DNA of 13,684 bases from Clostridiales bacterium (GCA_012512335.1 JAAZEK010000023.1:1-13684), one strand, 5' to 3'. Counted from the stretch's first letter, positions 1 through 7,160 are shown. Notes: generated by a model from the sequence alone, not told the origin. Program-made: numbers and translations.

Positions 1-54
1 CCACGACCTCCAGAGCCACAATCTGGCGCTCTAACCAACTGAACTACACCCACC
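1..54 (-). tRNA. tRNA-His (GTG), 3' part outside the window
   Basis: On the minus strand the sequence folds as the 5' part of a tRNA: acceptor GTGGGTG, a D arm (GTTC/GAGC), and an anticodon arm CCAGA-TTGTGGC-TCTGG whose loop reads GTG, so histidine. The G at position 54 fits the encoded extra G(-1) typical of bacterial tRNA-His. The T arm and 3' end lie beyond position 1. It is the third tRNA in a Gly-Arg-His cluster. Confidence 0.93.
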
Positions 55-68
55 ATAAAAAAATAACT

Positions 69-145
<77 letters not shown>

Positions 146-149
146 AAAT

Positions 150-223
<74 letters not shown>

Positions 224-244
224 AACTACCGCTGACAAAGTAAA

Positions 245-273
245 AGTTTATCACATATGTATTGAAATGTCAA
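245..273 (-). promoter_or_regulatory. Proximal sigma-A promoter of the Gly-Arg-His tRNA cluster
   Basis: On the minus strand a perfect -35 TTGACA (268-273) is followed by a 17-nt spacer and TAAACT (245-250). The TGA immediately before the -10 gives an extended TGn motif. Transcription would start near 238, just ahead of tRNA-Gly at 223. Confidence 0.8.
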
Positions 274-329
274 TAAACATTTTTCTAGTTTTCTACTTGC
301 AACTAGCCTACCGCCAAGGCACATGCTAC

Positions 330-358
330 AGTATAACTCAAGTTAAATTATTCGTCAA
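330..358 (-). promoter_or_regulatory. Distal sigma-A promoter upstream of the tRNA cluster
   Basis: On the minus strand TTGACG (353-358), a 17-nt spacer and TATACT (330-335) form a near-consensus promoter with a start near 323. It fires in the same direction as the proximal promoter and has no reading frame of its own downstream, so the tRNA cluster appears to have tandem promoters. It begins only about 20 nt beyond the rdgB stop codon. Confidence 0.65.
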
Positions 359-377
359 GCATCTTTTTTGCATAGTG

Positions 378-983
378 TCATATTTCTTCGACCTTTTTCT
401 TCGACAAAAGTTCTACCATTGCTTTTGTAGCAATAGCCCTGTGACTAATTTTGTTTTTCTCATCTGCTGTTAGTTCTGCCATTGATTTATTCAATCCAGT
501 TGGTAAAAACAAAGGGTCATAACCGAAACCACCTTCTCCAACAGGCTTAAAAGCAATTTTCCCAGGGCATGTCCCTTCTGTCTGTAAGTATGTACCATCT
601 GGCCAGAATATAGTTATAACACATCTAAATCTTGCTCTACGCTTTTTATCAGGTACATTCATCATCAATGATAGCAATTTATTATTGTTATCAGTATCAT
701 TAGCCTTTTCACCTGCAAAGCGAGACGAAAAAACCCCTGGTTGACCATTTAAGGCCTCTACCTCAAGCCCTGAATCATCAGCTAATACAATCTCTCCTGT
801 CTTAGCGCTAACTTCCTTAGCTTTCTTAAAGGAGTTACCTGCAAAATCTGGTTGATCTTCCTCCACATTAATAGTTAGACCTATATCGTCCATCGATACT
901 ACATTATATCTATACCCTTTAAAAATCTCACGAAATTCCTCTATCTTAGCTTTATTGTTACTAGCTATAAGCAATTTTGTCAT
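378..983 (-). CDS. rdgB: dITP/XTP pyrophosphatase (RdgB/HAM1 family)
   Basis: This enzyme hydrolyses non-canonical purine triphosphates (dITP, ITP, XTP) to the monophosphate plus pyrophosphate in the cytosol and so keeps deaminated purines out of DNA and RNA. The 201-aa length is normal. The N-terminal substrate motif SNNKAK is at residues 8-13, the acidic catalytic motif LADDSGLEV at about 67-75 (Asp69/Asp70), GFGYDPLF at about 152-159 and SHRAIA near 181. The ATG has a GGGGAG ribosome binding site 5 nt upstream, and the stop codon of a 25-codon ORF lies 1 nt before it. In Bacillus subtilis the homologue (ysnA) follows gerM and rph. Here gerM is the upstream neighbour but a full rph is absent. 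No terminator is evident after the stop. Confidence 0.95.
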   Translation of the reverse strand: MTKLLIASNNKAKIEEFREIFKGYRYNVVSMDDIGLTINVEEDQPDFAGNSFKKAKEVSAKTGEIVLADDSGLEVEALNGQPGVFSSRFAGEKANDTDNNNKLLSLMMNVPDKKRRARFRCVITIFWPDGTYLQTEGTCPGKIAFKPVGEGGFGYDPLFLPTGLNKSMAELTADEKNKISHRAIATKAMVELLSKKKVEEI

Positions 984-984
984 A

Positions 985-1062
985 TCAGCTCCCCACCAAT
1001 TCTTTTAAATCGATTAAAGCCTTATCTTGTATAAAAATGAGTTTTTGTATTCCTTTAAACAT
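985..1062 (-). CDS. 25-codon ORF just ahead of rdgB; possible C-terminal remnant of rph (RNase PH)
   Basis: An ATG at 1062 has a strong AAAGGAG ribosome binding site 7 nt upstream and opens a 25-codon frame ending in TGA one base before the rdgB ATG, an arrangement typical of translational coupling. The peptide begins MFKGIQKLIFIQDKALI. The pattern GI-x2-LI-x2-Q-x2-AL resembles, from memory, the last helix of RNase PH, the gene found at this place (gerM-rph-rdgB) in Bacillus. I therefore infer that it may be what is left after a deletion of rph. It could instead be a genuine small leader ORF that promotes rdgB translation. No similarity search was possible. Confidence 0.4.
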   Translation of the reverse strand: MFKGIQKLIFIQDKALIDLKELVGS

Positions 1063-1086
1063 AAATTTTCTCCTTTGTATAAATGT

Positions 1087-1118
1087 AAAAAAACAGGCTA
1101 CTAAATTTCAGCAGCCTG
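1087..1118 (-). terminator. Rho-independent terminator of the gerM gene
   Basis: On the minus strand CAGGCTGCTG pairs with TAGTAGCCTG (10 bp including two G-T wobbles, loop of 5) and is followed by seven T. It begins 9 nt after the gerM stop codon and separates gerM from the small ORF and rdgB. Confidence 0.88.
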
Positions 1119-1127
1119 ATAGTCTTT

Positions 1128-2114
1128 CTACCATTGGTTAGCAAATACAGAAATATTATCAAGCTGAGCAGAACCAGTGTAAGCCTTGCCTTCTATTAGG
1201 ACCTCTACCTCTTCTACCTCTGCATATTGCATTGCCACCATTTTAACCGCTCTCAATACCATATCTTCACTTTCTTCTGAATTTGCAAGATCTTTGAACT
1301 CTTTACTGAAATTGATATAAGTAACTCCCTTATCCATTTGAACTCCTAACAACTTGGTTTCTGGAGGGATATCTATAGTCATATTATCGATATCCATAGG
1401 TCCTTTTAGTAGTTCGGTAATGGCTGTCTCCAAAGAGGCATTTTCTGAGGAAGTCACCCTGGTAACAGGAATCAAGTAATCATATAGGCTCGAAGATGTA
1501 CTTTGAAAGAAAACTGTAACCTTTGCACCTTGGGTTGATGTATTCTGGGCCATTTCCAAGTTGACATCTGAAGGGCCTATAGGTTCCTTTACAACTGTTC
1601 CATGGGGCATGGAATCTATTATTTTTCCATCAATGAGAAATTGCACCTTTTCAATTGTAGAGAACTCAGAAAGAGTCATTACTATTCCTTGTATCATGTT
1701 ACTTTCTTCTGTTGCGTTTTCACAATCCAAAACTGCCTTGTTTAGGTCCAACTTAGCTATGCCATTTTGATCTATTGACATACCAAGTATCTCAGTGTTA
1801 CCAGGAAGTAATGGCCGAAGCCCCATCATCATCAAGTCTTCCTGCTGGTCCGGAGTATCCATCATCACTTCTAGAGTGTATTTAGCAATGCCTTCTACCC
1901 ATGGTATTTTTCGCATAACAGGTACCAAATATCCAGCATCATCCTCATAATAAATGATGGTTTCTCTGATCAGTTCATCTGTATCACCACTTACAGGTGG
2001 TGTGCCCTGGGGCTCCCCTTCACCTTCAACCCCTTCATTGTCCTTGCTGCAACTGATAAAAAACAAAGTAAAGACAAGTATCATTGCAGTTAGTAACCAT
2101 AATTTTTTTCGCAA
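1128..2114 (-). CDS. gerM: GerM-domain sporulation/germination lipoprotein
   Basis: A 328-aa exported protein. Residues 1-21 form a lipoprotein signal peptide (MRKKLWLL, then a hydrophobic stretch) ending in FFIS-C, so Cys22 is the likely lipidated residue. A short Gly/Glu/Pro-rich linker (about 25-45) follows. Two GerM domains come next, about residues 55-175 and 200-315. Each has the family pattern of a strand entering a dibasic LVPV/LIPV-x-R segment, a central block (MMDTPDQQ and LLKGPMDI) and a late V-x-FLIDGK or VEVLIEGK strand. GerM is needed for normal sporulation and germination in B. subtilis; its exact role is not settled. The start is TTG at 2114, with a GGGGGGAG ribosome binding site about 6 nt upstream. 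It is monocistronic, ending at its own terminator, and is transcribed away from rqcH. Confidence 0.85.
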   Translation of the reverse strand: MRKKLWLLTAMILVFTLFFISCSKDNEGVEGEGEPQGTPPVSGDTDELIRETIIYYEDDAGYLVPVMRKIPWVEGIAKYTLEVMMDTPDQQEDLMMMGLRPLLPGNTEILGMSIDQNGIAKLDLNKAVLDCENATEESNMIQGIVMTLSEFSTIEKVQFLIDGKIIDSMPHGTVVKEPIGPSDVNLEMAQNTSTQGAKVTVFFQSTSSSLYDYLIPVTRVTSSENASLETAITELLKGPMDIDNMTIDIPPETKLLGVQMDKGVTYINFSKEFKDLANSEESEDMVLRAVKMVAMQYAEVEEVEVLIEGKAYTGSAQLDNISVFANQW

Positions 2115-2148
2115 AATGATCTCCCCCCTTGACTATATCTTGTTATTA

Positions 2149-2154
2149 ATTATA
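2149..2154 (-). promoter_or_regulatory. Candidate -10 element for gerM
   Basis: On the minus strand a perfect TATAAT lies 35 nt before the gerM start, but I see no good -35 at 16-18 nt. A few bases further upstream, CATACAAC (2169-2176) resembles the sigma-E -10 consensus CATACAnT. Either could drive gerM, and neither is certain. Confidence 0.35.
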
Positions 2155-2285
2155 TTAGGCAAGCAGGGGTTGTATGAATAATTAATTACTAATTTCTGCG
2201 AAATTGTTTCTCATCTTAATTTTATCACAATTAGAGCCTAATGAACAGGATACAATAACAGCTATCTCTTCCCTGAAAACTAGTG

Positions 2286-2291
2286 TATAAT
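2286..2291 (+). promoter_or_regulatory. Candidate -10 element for rqcH
   Basis: A perfect TATAAT lies 24 nt before the ATG at 2316. The corresponding -35 region (2263-2268, TATCTC) is poor. Transcription would begin near 2298, just before the ribosome binding site, which also argues against any rqcH start upstream of 2316. Confidence 0.5.
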
Positions 2292-2315
2292 ATGTTTGAA
2301 AAGGAAGGTGTAATA

Positions 2316-4049
2316 ATGGCATTAGATGGAGTACTTCTATATGGACTATCTAAGGAATTGGAAAATGACCTAAGCGGTGGACGTGTAGATAAAATACAGC
2401 AACCTGAAAAGGATGAAATTCACCTTACCCTACGAAATAAAGGTAATAATTTCAAGCTTTTACTATCTGCAAGTGCGAGTCATCCTAGAATTCATCTCAC
2501 AGGACAAACTAAATCCAATCCTATGGTTCCACCTATGTTTTGCATGGTGCTACGCAAGCATTTATCTGGAGGAAGGCTAATAAGAATTCAGCAACCAAAC
2601 ATGGAACGGATTCTAGAAATAAGTTTTGAAGTCATTAATGAAATCGGCGATTTAGGTGAAAAGAAACTTATAATTGAAATTATGGGCAGACACAGTAATA
2701 TCATCCTTACAAATCCAGATAATACTATTTTAGATTCTATCAAGCATGTGGATTCTAGCATTAGTCGGATTCGCGAAATACTGCCAGGCAAGCAATATGT
2801 CTATCCACCTTCTCAAGGAAAATCCAACCCCCTGGATGCAGATTTATTTGATATTGATAATAAATTCCAATCATCTGAGTCGAATAATTCTCCAGTAAAC
2901 ATATTGTTTAAGTCTTATACTGGTATTTCCAGACCCACAGCAGAAGAGATTTTTCATAGAAGCGAATTCTATAATGAAAAACTTGCGAAATCCTTTATTG
3001 ATTTTTTCAAGCAAGTTCAAAACAATGATTTTCTACCTTGTCTATTATTGGATCATTCAGGAAAACCTAGAGATATTTTGCCTATGGCTTACACTATGTA
3101 TGATTCAAGGGCCTTAAAAACATATCCCAGCTTCTCTAAGGCCTTAGATGAATTCTATTTAGTTAGAGACAACATGGAAAGGCTACAGCAGCGTACAGCT
3201 CATCTTCAGCGGGTGATTAATAATAATTTAGAACGCAGTCAAAAAAAAATTGCTTTGTATGTCGAAGAATTAGAAAAAGCTAAAGACGCTGAACAGTATC
3301 GTTTGTACGGAGAGCTTATTACTTCTAATATATATCAGATCCCTGTTAACGCAGAAACCGTTTCTCTGCTAAATTATTATGTACCGGGCAATACAATGAT
3401 TAACATTGATCTTGATCCTACTAAAACCCCTGCACAAAACGCTCAAGCTTATTTCAAAAAATATAGTAAGGCTAAAAGAGCTGAGGAAAAGCAGTCAAGA
3501 CTAATTAAGGAAACACAAGCGGAAATCGATTACCTAGAGACTATCAATCAAAATCTATCCATGTGCACCAATGAAAATGATATAATAGAAATTCGCGAAG
3601 AATTAGCCCAAGAAGGCTATCTTAAGGATTTATCTAAAAAGAAAAGGAACAGAGGTCAACAAATAGCTTCTACAAAACCTCATCATTTCCTTTCTTCAGA
3701 AGGTTTTGAGGTTTTTGTAGGTAAAAACAATATTCAAAATGACCAATTAACCCTTAAGACTGCACTACCAAGTGATCTTTGGTTGCATACAAAAAACATA
3801 CCAGGTTCTCATGTGATAGTTAAAGCAGGTGGCAAGCTAATTCCAGAGGATACCTTGTTAGAAGCTGCCAACTTAGCAGCCTATTATAGCAAAGCTCGTA
3901 TCTCTACAAGTGTACCAGTGGATTACTGCCCCAGAAAAAATGTTAAGAAACCAAATGGAGCAAAGCCAGGGATGGTTATTTACGATCACTATAAAACTAT
4001 TTATGTTACACCTTCTGAAGAAAAGATACAAGAATTGAAGAAACTTTAA
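2316..4049 (+). CDS. rqcH: RqcH (NFACT family), ribosome-associated quality control factor
   Basis: RqcH binds stalled 50S subunits carrying peptidyl-tRNA and directs C-terminal alanine tailing that marks the nascent chain for degradation. Older annotations call it fibronectin-binding protein (FbpA/YloA). The protein is 577 aa (B. subtilis about 570). It has an NFACT-N domain from residue 1 (MALDG, GGRVDKIQQPEKDEI), a charged coiled-coil middle (about 280-435) and a C-terminal NFACT-R domain (about 455-570: DLWLHTKNIPGSHVIV, EAANLAAYYSKAR, KKPNGAKPGMV). The start at 2316 is preferred because MALDG is the usual N-terminus and AAGGAAGG lies 7 nt upstream. The in-frame GTG at 2283 overlaps the -10 element. 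Oddity: the position of the conserved Asp-Arg pair (97-98 in B. subtilis) reads Glu97-Arg98. It is followed by a bidirectional terminator shared with the convergent uracil permease gene. Confidence 0.93.
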   Translation: MALDGVLLYGLSKELENDLSGGRVDKIQQPEKDEIHLTLRNKGNNFKLLLSASASHPRIHLTGQTKSNPMVPPMFCMVLRKHLSGGRLIRIQQPNMERILEISFEVINEIGDLGEKKLIIEIMGRHSNIILTNPDNTILDSIKHVDSSISRIREILPGKQYVYPPSQGKSNPLDADLFDIDNKFQSSESNNSPVNILFKSYTGISRPTAEEIFHRSEFYNEKLAKSFIDFFKQVQNNDFLPCLLLDHSGKPRDILPMAYTMYDSRALKTYPSFSKALDEFYLVRDNMERLQQRTAHLQRVINNNLERSQKKIALYVEELEKAKDAEQYRLYGELITSNIYQIPVNAETVSLLNYYVPGNTMINIDLDPTKTPAQNAQAYFKKYSKAKRAEEKQSRLIKETQAEIDYLETINQNLSMCTNENDIIEIREELAQEGYLKDLSKKKRNRGQQIASTKPHHFLSSEGFEVFVGKNNIQNDQLTLKTALPSDLWLHTKNIPGSHVIVKAGGKLIPEDTLLEAANLAAYYSKARISTSVPVDYCPRKNVKKPNGAKPGMVIYDHYKTIYVTPSEEKIQELKKL

Positions 4050-4069
4050 TATACAATAAAAATATAATT

Positions 4070-4111
4070 AAAAAAAGCCTTGTCTAAATCGAAATAGTCA
4101 AGGCTTTTTTT
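4070..4111. terminator. Bidirectional terminator between rqcH and the uracil permease gene
   Basis: The hairpin GCCTTG-T-CTA / TAG-T-CAAGGC (4077-4104, one T-T mismatch) is flanked by seven A on the left (4070-4076) and seven T on the right (4105-4111). It can therefore terminate transcripts arriving from either convergent gene. Confidence 0.88.
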
Positions 4112-4127
4112 ATTAAATTAAGCTTTT

Positions 4128-5507
4128 TTATTTTTTCTTATTTCCGATATTCATTAACAAGTTTAGTATTATGCCAAATATTGCAGCACCTGCTACACAA
4201 GGGACTTCAATACCGAAGAAGGGTATATTGCCACCAAAGCCATACTGACCGCCTAAACCGATGACCATAATTGTAGCAATAACGGCGATATTCTTTGAAC
4301 TGAACATGTCCACTTTTTTCTCAATCATTATCGCTATACCCTGAGCAGCGATAGCTCCGAAAAGATAAATCTCTAAACCACCTATAACTGCAGTGGGGAT
4401 AGAATATATGGCATTTACCAAGGGTGTGAAGCATGCAACTATCATCGCCAATACAGCAGCTGCCATTAATACTGGTACAGAAAATACTTTTGTAATAGCC
4501 ATAGCGCTTATGTTTTCACCATAATTGGTTCCCGCTGGTCCTCCTACAAAGCCAGATACAATATCACCAATACCATCACCTATTAAATTTAATCCTAGGA
4601 GGTCCGAAATATTATATTTCTTTTTACTATTCTTCTTCTTAGCTAAGTCATTCACATAAATATCAAGCTGATAAATGTGAGCTGTAGATTCTGGTATAGT
4701 TGCAATGGCTATAGGCATGATAGCGGCTACAGCCATCCAAGTGGGCTTAGGTAATGTAAAAATAGGTAGTGCAAATATTCCGGTGTTTGCATCTAATGGT
4801 AATACTTTAAAGAAATCTATACCAGTAGTCCAATTAATAATAAGTGCTGTTAGGCATCCTAATGCTGGACCAAGTATTAATGGGATCTGACTCCAAAATC
4901 CTTTTAGATACACAGAAAACAAAATTGTGGACAGTAGAGTAACTAAGGATATGATCCATGCTAGATTTTGAGCAGTTTGAATTTGGGATTCAGCTACACT
5001 TATATTACCCATACTATCAAGTGGGATAGCTACGGCATCCTGTAATGCAGTACCAGCTAAAGTCAAACCGATAATCATTGCAATAGGACCAGTTATGGTT
5101 GCGGGAAGTATTTTCTCAATAGAGTCTCGTCCAAAGCGATTAACAATAAACCCCGCTAAAATAGACACGAAACCAGACATTATAATACCAAATTGTGCAA
5201 CTGCAATTTTATCATTTAACGAATAACCAGTAAGTGCTTCTGAAGCCATCAATCCACTGATAGCTGCAACATATGAAAAGCTAGATCCATAATATAAGGG
5301 GATTTTTCTTCCTGTAATAAGTAGGAAACATATGGTTGCAAGTCCACTTGCGAAAATAGTAGTAGAAATATGAAAACCTGTAATAATTGCTACGGCTACG
5401 GTTGCCGGGAACATAACGATAACTTGTTGAATAGCATAAAGAAATAGTTTCCATATAGGGGGTCGTTCATCTGGTAAATAGCCAATTGTCTGATTGTTGT
5501 TTGTCAT
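4128..5507 (-). CDS. pyrP: Uracil permease (NCS2 / UraA-PyrP family)
   Basis: An integral-membrane nucleobase symporter that takes up uracil for pyrimidine salvage. The 459-aa product has the many hydrophobic segments expected of the 14-helix UraA fold. NCS2 signatures are present: a QxVVMFPAT-like motif in the first helix (QQVIVMFPAT, about 27-36), PESTAHI with Glu273 (equivalent to the substrate-binding Glu241 of E. coli UraA by motif), and GGPAGTNYGENIS with Glu331 (equivalent to Glu290). The ATG at 5507 has AGGAGG 8 nt upstream. Its own promoter and a PyrR-type attenuator precede it, which supports uracil over xanthine as the substrate. In B. subtilis pyrP follows lspA-ylyB-pyrR; here the lspA-rluD pair lies directly upstream but pyrR is missing. 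Confidence 0.92.
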   Translation of the reverse strand: MTNNNQTIGYLPDERPPIWKLFLYAIQQVIVMFPATVAVAIITGFHISTTIFASGLATICFLLITGRKIPLYYGSSFSYVAAISGLMASEALTGYSLNDKIAVAQFGIIMSGFVSILAGFIVNRFGRDSIEKILPATITGPIAMIIGLTLAGTALQDAVAIPLDSMGNISVAESQIQTAQNLAWIISLVTLLSTILFSVYLKGFWSQIPLILGPALGCLTALIINWTTGIDFFKVLPLDANTGIFALPIFTLPKPTWMAVAAIMPIAIATIPESTAHIYQLDIYVNDLAKKKNSKKKYNISDLLGLNLIGDGIGDIVSGFVGGPAGTNYGENISAMAITKVFSVPVLMAAAVLAMIVACFTPLVNAIYSIPTAVIGGLEIYLFGAIAAQGIAIMIEKKVDMFSSKNIAVIATIMVIGLGGQYGFGGNIPFFGIEVPCVAGAAIFGIILNLLMNIGNKKK

Positions 5508-5555
5508 GGTAAAAACCTCCTGATATTTAATTTGAAAGGGTTCTTTGCAAGCACC

Positions 5556-5585
5556 AAAAAGCGCCTCTCCGGTCCGGAAGGCGCT
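5556..5585 (-). terminator. Attenuator terminator in the pyrP leader
   Basis: On the minus strand AGCGCCT-TCC / GGA-G-AGGCGCT (one bulged G, loop GGACC) is followed by five T, giving a strong intrinsic terminator 48 nt before the pyrP ATG. Its 5' half contains CCTTCCGG (5574-5581), which can alternatively pair with CCGGCAAGG of the upstream hairpin (5619-5627) to form an antiterminator. Confidence 0.88.
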
Positions 5586-5618
5586 GAAAAAATCAACATA
5601 TCAAATGATTGTTGTTCA

Positions 5619-5649
5619 CCTTGCCGGTTTCTCGGAACCGAGTTAAAGG
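5619..5649 (-). promoter_or_regulatory. PyrR-binding-loop-like anti-antiterminator in the pyrP leader
   Basis: On the minus strand the RNA can form a lower stem CCTT/AAGG, an internal loop, and an upper stem CGGTT/AACCG closed by the hexaloop CCGAGA. That loop fits the CNGNGA hexaloop of PyrR binding loops. When stabilised by PyrR with UMP/UTP, this hairpin would sequester CCGGCAAGG and release the downstream terminator. The pairs closing the loop are U-A rather than the usual U-G/C-G, so it is a variant of the consensus. The neighbouring uracil permease gene makes pyrimidine repression the natural reading. Confidence 0.75.
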
Positions 5650-5669
5650 TTCTTGCTTCAATTAATGAA

Positions 5670-5698
5670 ATTATACCATGGCAATATTTTTATGTCTA
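5670..5698 (-). promoter_or_regulatory. Sigma-A promoter of the pyrP transcript
   Basis: On the minus strand TAGACA (5693-5698), a 17-nt spacer and a perfect TATAAT (5670-5675), with TGG before the -10 (extended TGn). Transcription would start near 5663, giving a leader of about 155 nt containing the attenuator. The promoter lies only 8 nt downstream of the rluD stop. Confidence 0.85.
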
Positions 5699-5706
5699 TA
5701 ACAAAA

Positions 5707-6654
5707 TTAAGCATTTTTCGTTATATTTCGTAAAATCGTCAATACATTATGAAAATAATCTGGTAATGGGGCTTCAAAAGCCATCTTTTCCTCTGTACGT
5801 GGGTGAACTAAAATTAATTTGTAAGCATGTAGAGCCTGTCCTTTCAAATTAAATTTTTGATTGCGTCTACCATAAACTGGATCCCCTATTATTGGATGTC
5901 CTATATGATTAAGATGAACACGAATTTGATGGGTTCTTCCTGTTTCCAATGCAAGCTTCAAATATGTAAAATTACCAAATCGTTCTAAGACCTTATAATG
6001 TGTTACTGCTTGCCGTCCACCATTAACTACTGACATCTTCTTTCTGTCGGATGGATTTCTGCTTATAGGAGCTGATATAATCCCCTCATCTGTTTTTATA
6101 TTGTCTTCTGTAATAGCCAGATAAATTCTAGAAATTGCTCTGTCTTGAATTTGTTTGGACAGATTTAGATGAGCAAAATCATTTTTTGCTACAACAAGAA
6201 TACCAGATGTATCCTTGTCAATGCGATGGACTATACCTGGACGAACTTTTCCATTGATGCTTGACAATTCACCGCAATGATAGAGCAAAGCATTTACTAA
6301 AGTACCGCTATAATTGCCGACAGCTGGATGTACCACCATTCCTTGAGGTTTATTGACTACAGCTATATCAGCATCCTCATAAATGATGTCCAATTCAATT
6401 TTTTCAGGAAGAATTTCTAATCTTTCTGGCTTTGGGATTTCAACATTAATCCGATCTCCCAGCTTTACGCGATGGTTAGCTTTTACGGGTTTTGAGTTCA
6501 AGCTAACTTTCCCTTGCTTGATTAGCGTCTGTAAACAATTTCTGGAATACTGGCTCAGCTTACATGAAAGATAATGATCAAGCCTTTGACCTACTTCCTC
6601 ATCTTCTACTATAAGATCAAGTTGTTTCGTCAGAGACACCACCTTCTGAACCAT
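5707..6654 (-). CDS. RluD-family 23S rRNA pseudouridine synthase (YlyB-like)
   Basis: It converts uridines in structured RNA, probably 23S rRNA, to pseudouridine. With the start at 6654 the protein is 315 aa, near the family size. An N-terminal S4 RNA-binding domain (about 21-75, RLDHYLS...KVSLN...VKLGDRINVEI) is followed by the catalytic domain. The active-site motif HRIDKDTSG is at 143-151 with catalytic Asp146, and GRTHQIRVH is near the C-terminus. The frame is open to 6732, but the best start is the ATG at 6654, with AAGGA 7 nt upstream. Starts further upstream lie inside lspA and code for an unrelated peptide. It overlaps the end of lspA by 38 nt, so translation is probably coupled. The exact rRNA target cannot be told from sequence. 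Confidence 0.9.
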   Translation of the reverse strand: MVQKVVSLTKQLDLIVEDEEVGQRLDHYLSCKLSQYSRNCLQTLIKQGKVSLNSKPVKANHRVKLGDRINVEIPKPERLEILPEKIELDIIYEDADIAVVNKPQGMVVHPAVGNYSGTLVNALLYHCGELSSINGKVRPGIVHRIDKDTSGILVVAKNDFAHLNLSKQIQDRAISRIYLAITEDNIKTDEGIISAPISRNPSDRKKMSVVNGGRQAVTHYKVLERFGNFTYLKLALETGRTHQIRVHLNHIGHPIIGDPVYGRRNQKFNLKGQALHAYKLILVHPRTEEKMAFEAPLPDYFHNVLTILRNITKNA

Positions 6655-7126
6655 CTTCATTTCCTTGTTTATCGTCAGAAGTGGATTTTTCCTGATAAAA
6701 GAGTAACTGGAAGGCCAAAATGATGGTACCACAAACCACCGCCATATCTGCTACATTGAACACTGGAAACTGGATAAAGGTGAATTGAAACATGTCTACC
6801 ACGTAGGCACGAAAAATACGGTCCAGTAGGTTGCCTATGGCACCTCCCAAAATGATAGCTAAACTTATTCGGGTTAAAAGGCTTTCATTCCGATTTTTCA
6901 TTAAAAAGATAATGGCTACTATTACAATCAAGATAGGTAGAATTATCAAAAACCATCTTTGGTTTTGGAAAATACCAAAAGCTGCTCCACGATTTTCCAC
7001 ATATGTTAGACTGAAAACGTCTTCTAAAATAGCTATTGTATTCAAAGGTTTAAGATATTGGACTGTAATGTATTTAGTAATCTGATCGGCAACAATCACT
7101 AACAGGATTATAAATAGCTCTATCAT
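6617..7126 (-). CDS. lspA: Lipoprotein signal peptidase II
   Basis: A membrane aspartyl protease that cleaves the signal peptide of prolipoproteins after lipidation of the +1 Cys. The GerM lipoprotein in this window would be a substrate. The 169-aa protein has about four transmembrane helices (1-16, 58-76, 85-102, 126-144). Conserved motifs are VADQITKY (Asp14), ENRGAAFG (44-51), GGAIGNLLDR (94-103), VVDM with Asp111, and FNVADM with Asp127; the last two Asp form the catalytic dyad. After the last helix there is an unusual acidic hydrophilic tail of about 24 residues, which is the part overlapping rluD. The ATG at 7126 is preceded by AGGAGG (5 nt). An extended -10 lies just upstream. Confidence 0.96.
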   Translation of the reverse strand: MIELFIILLVIVADQITKYITVQYLKPLNTIAILEDVFSLTYVENRGAAFGIFQNQRWFLIILPILIVIVAIIFLMKNRNESLLTRISLAIILGGAIGNLLDRIFRAYVVDMFQFTFIQFPVFNVADMAVVCGTIILAFQLLFYQEKSTSDDKQGNEDGSEGGVSDETT

Positions 7127-7160
7127 ATAGGCCTCCTATTTGTATTTTATACTAGAGGTT

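Noticed and set aside
267..473. A 68-codon plus-strand frame after the tRNA cluster
   Set aside because: It overlaps the two minus-strand tRNA promoters and the end of rdgB, lacks a ribosome binding site and has low-complexity composition.
5532..5852. A 106-codon plus-strand frame across the pyrP leader
   Set aside because: It runs antisense through the attenuator, the promoter and the end of rluD and resembles no protein family.
6655..6732. An N-terminal extension of the RluD-family protein
   Set aside because: It lies inside lspA out of frame and has no family similarity; the ATG at 6654 has a properly spaced ribosome binding site.
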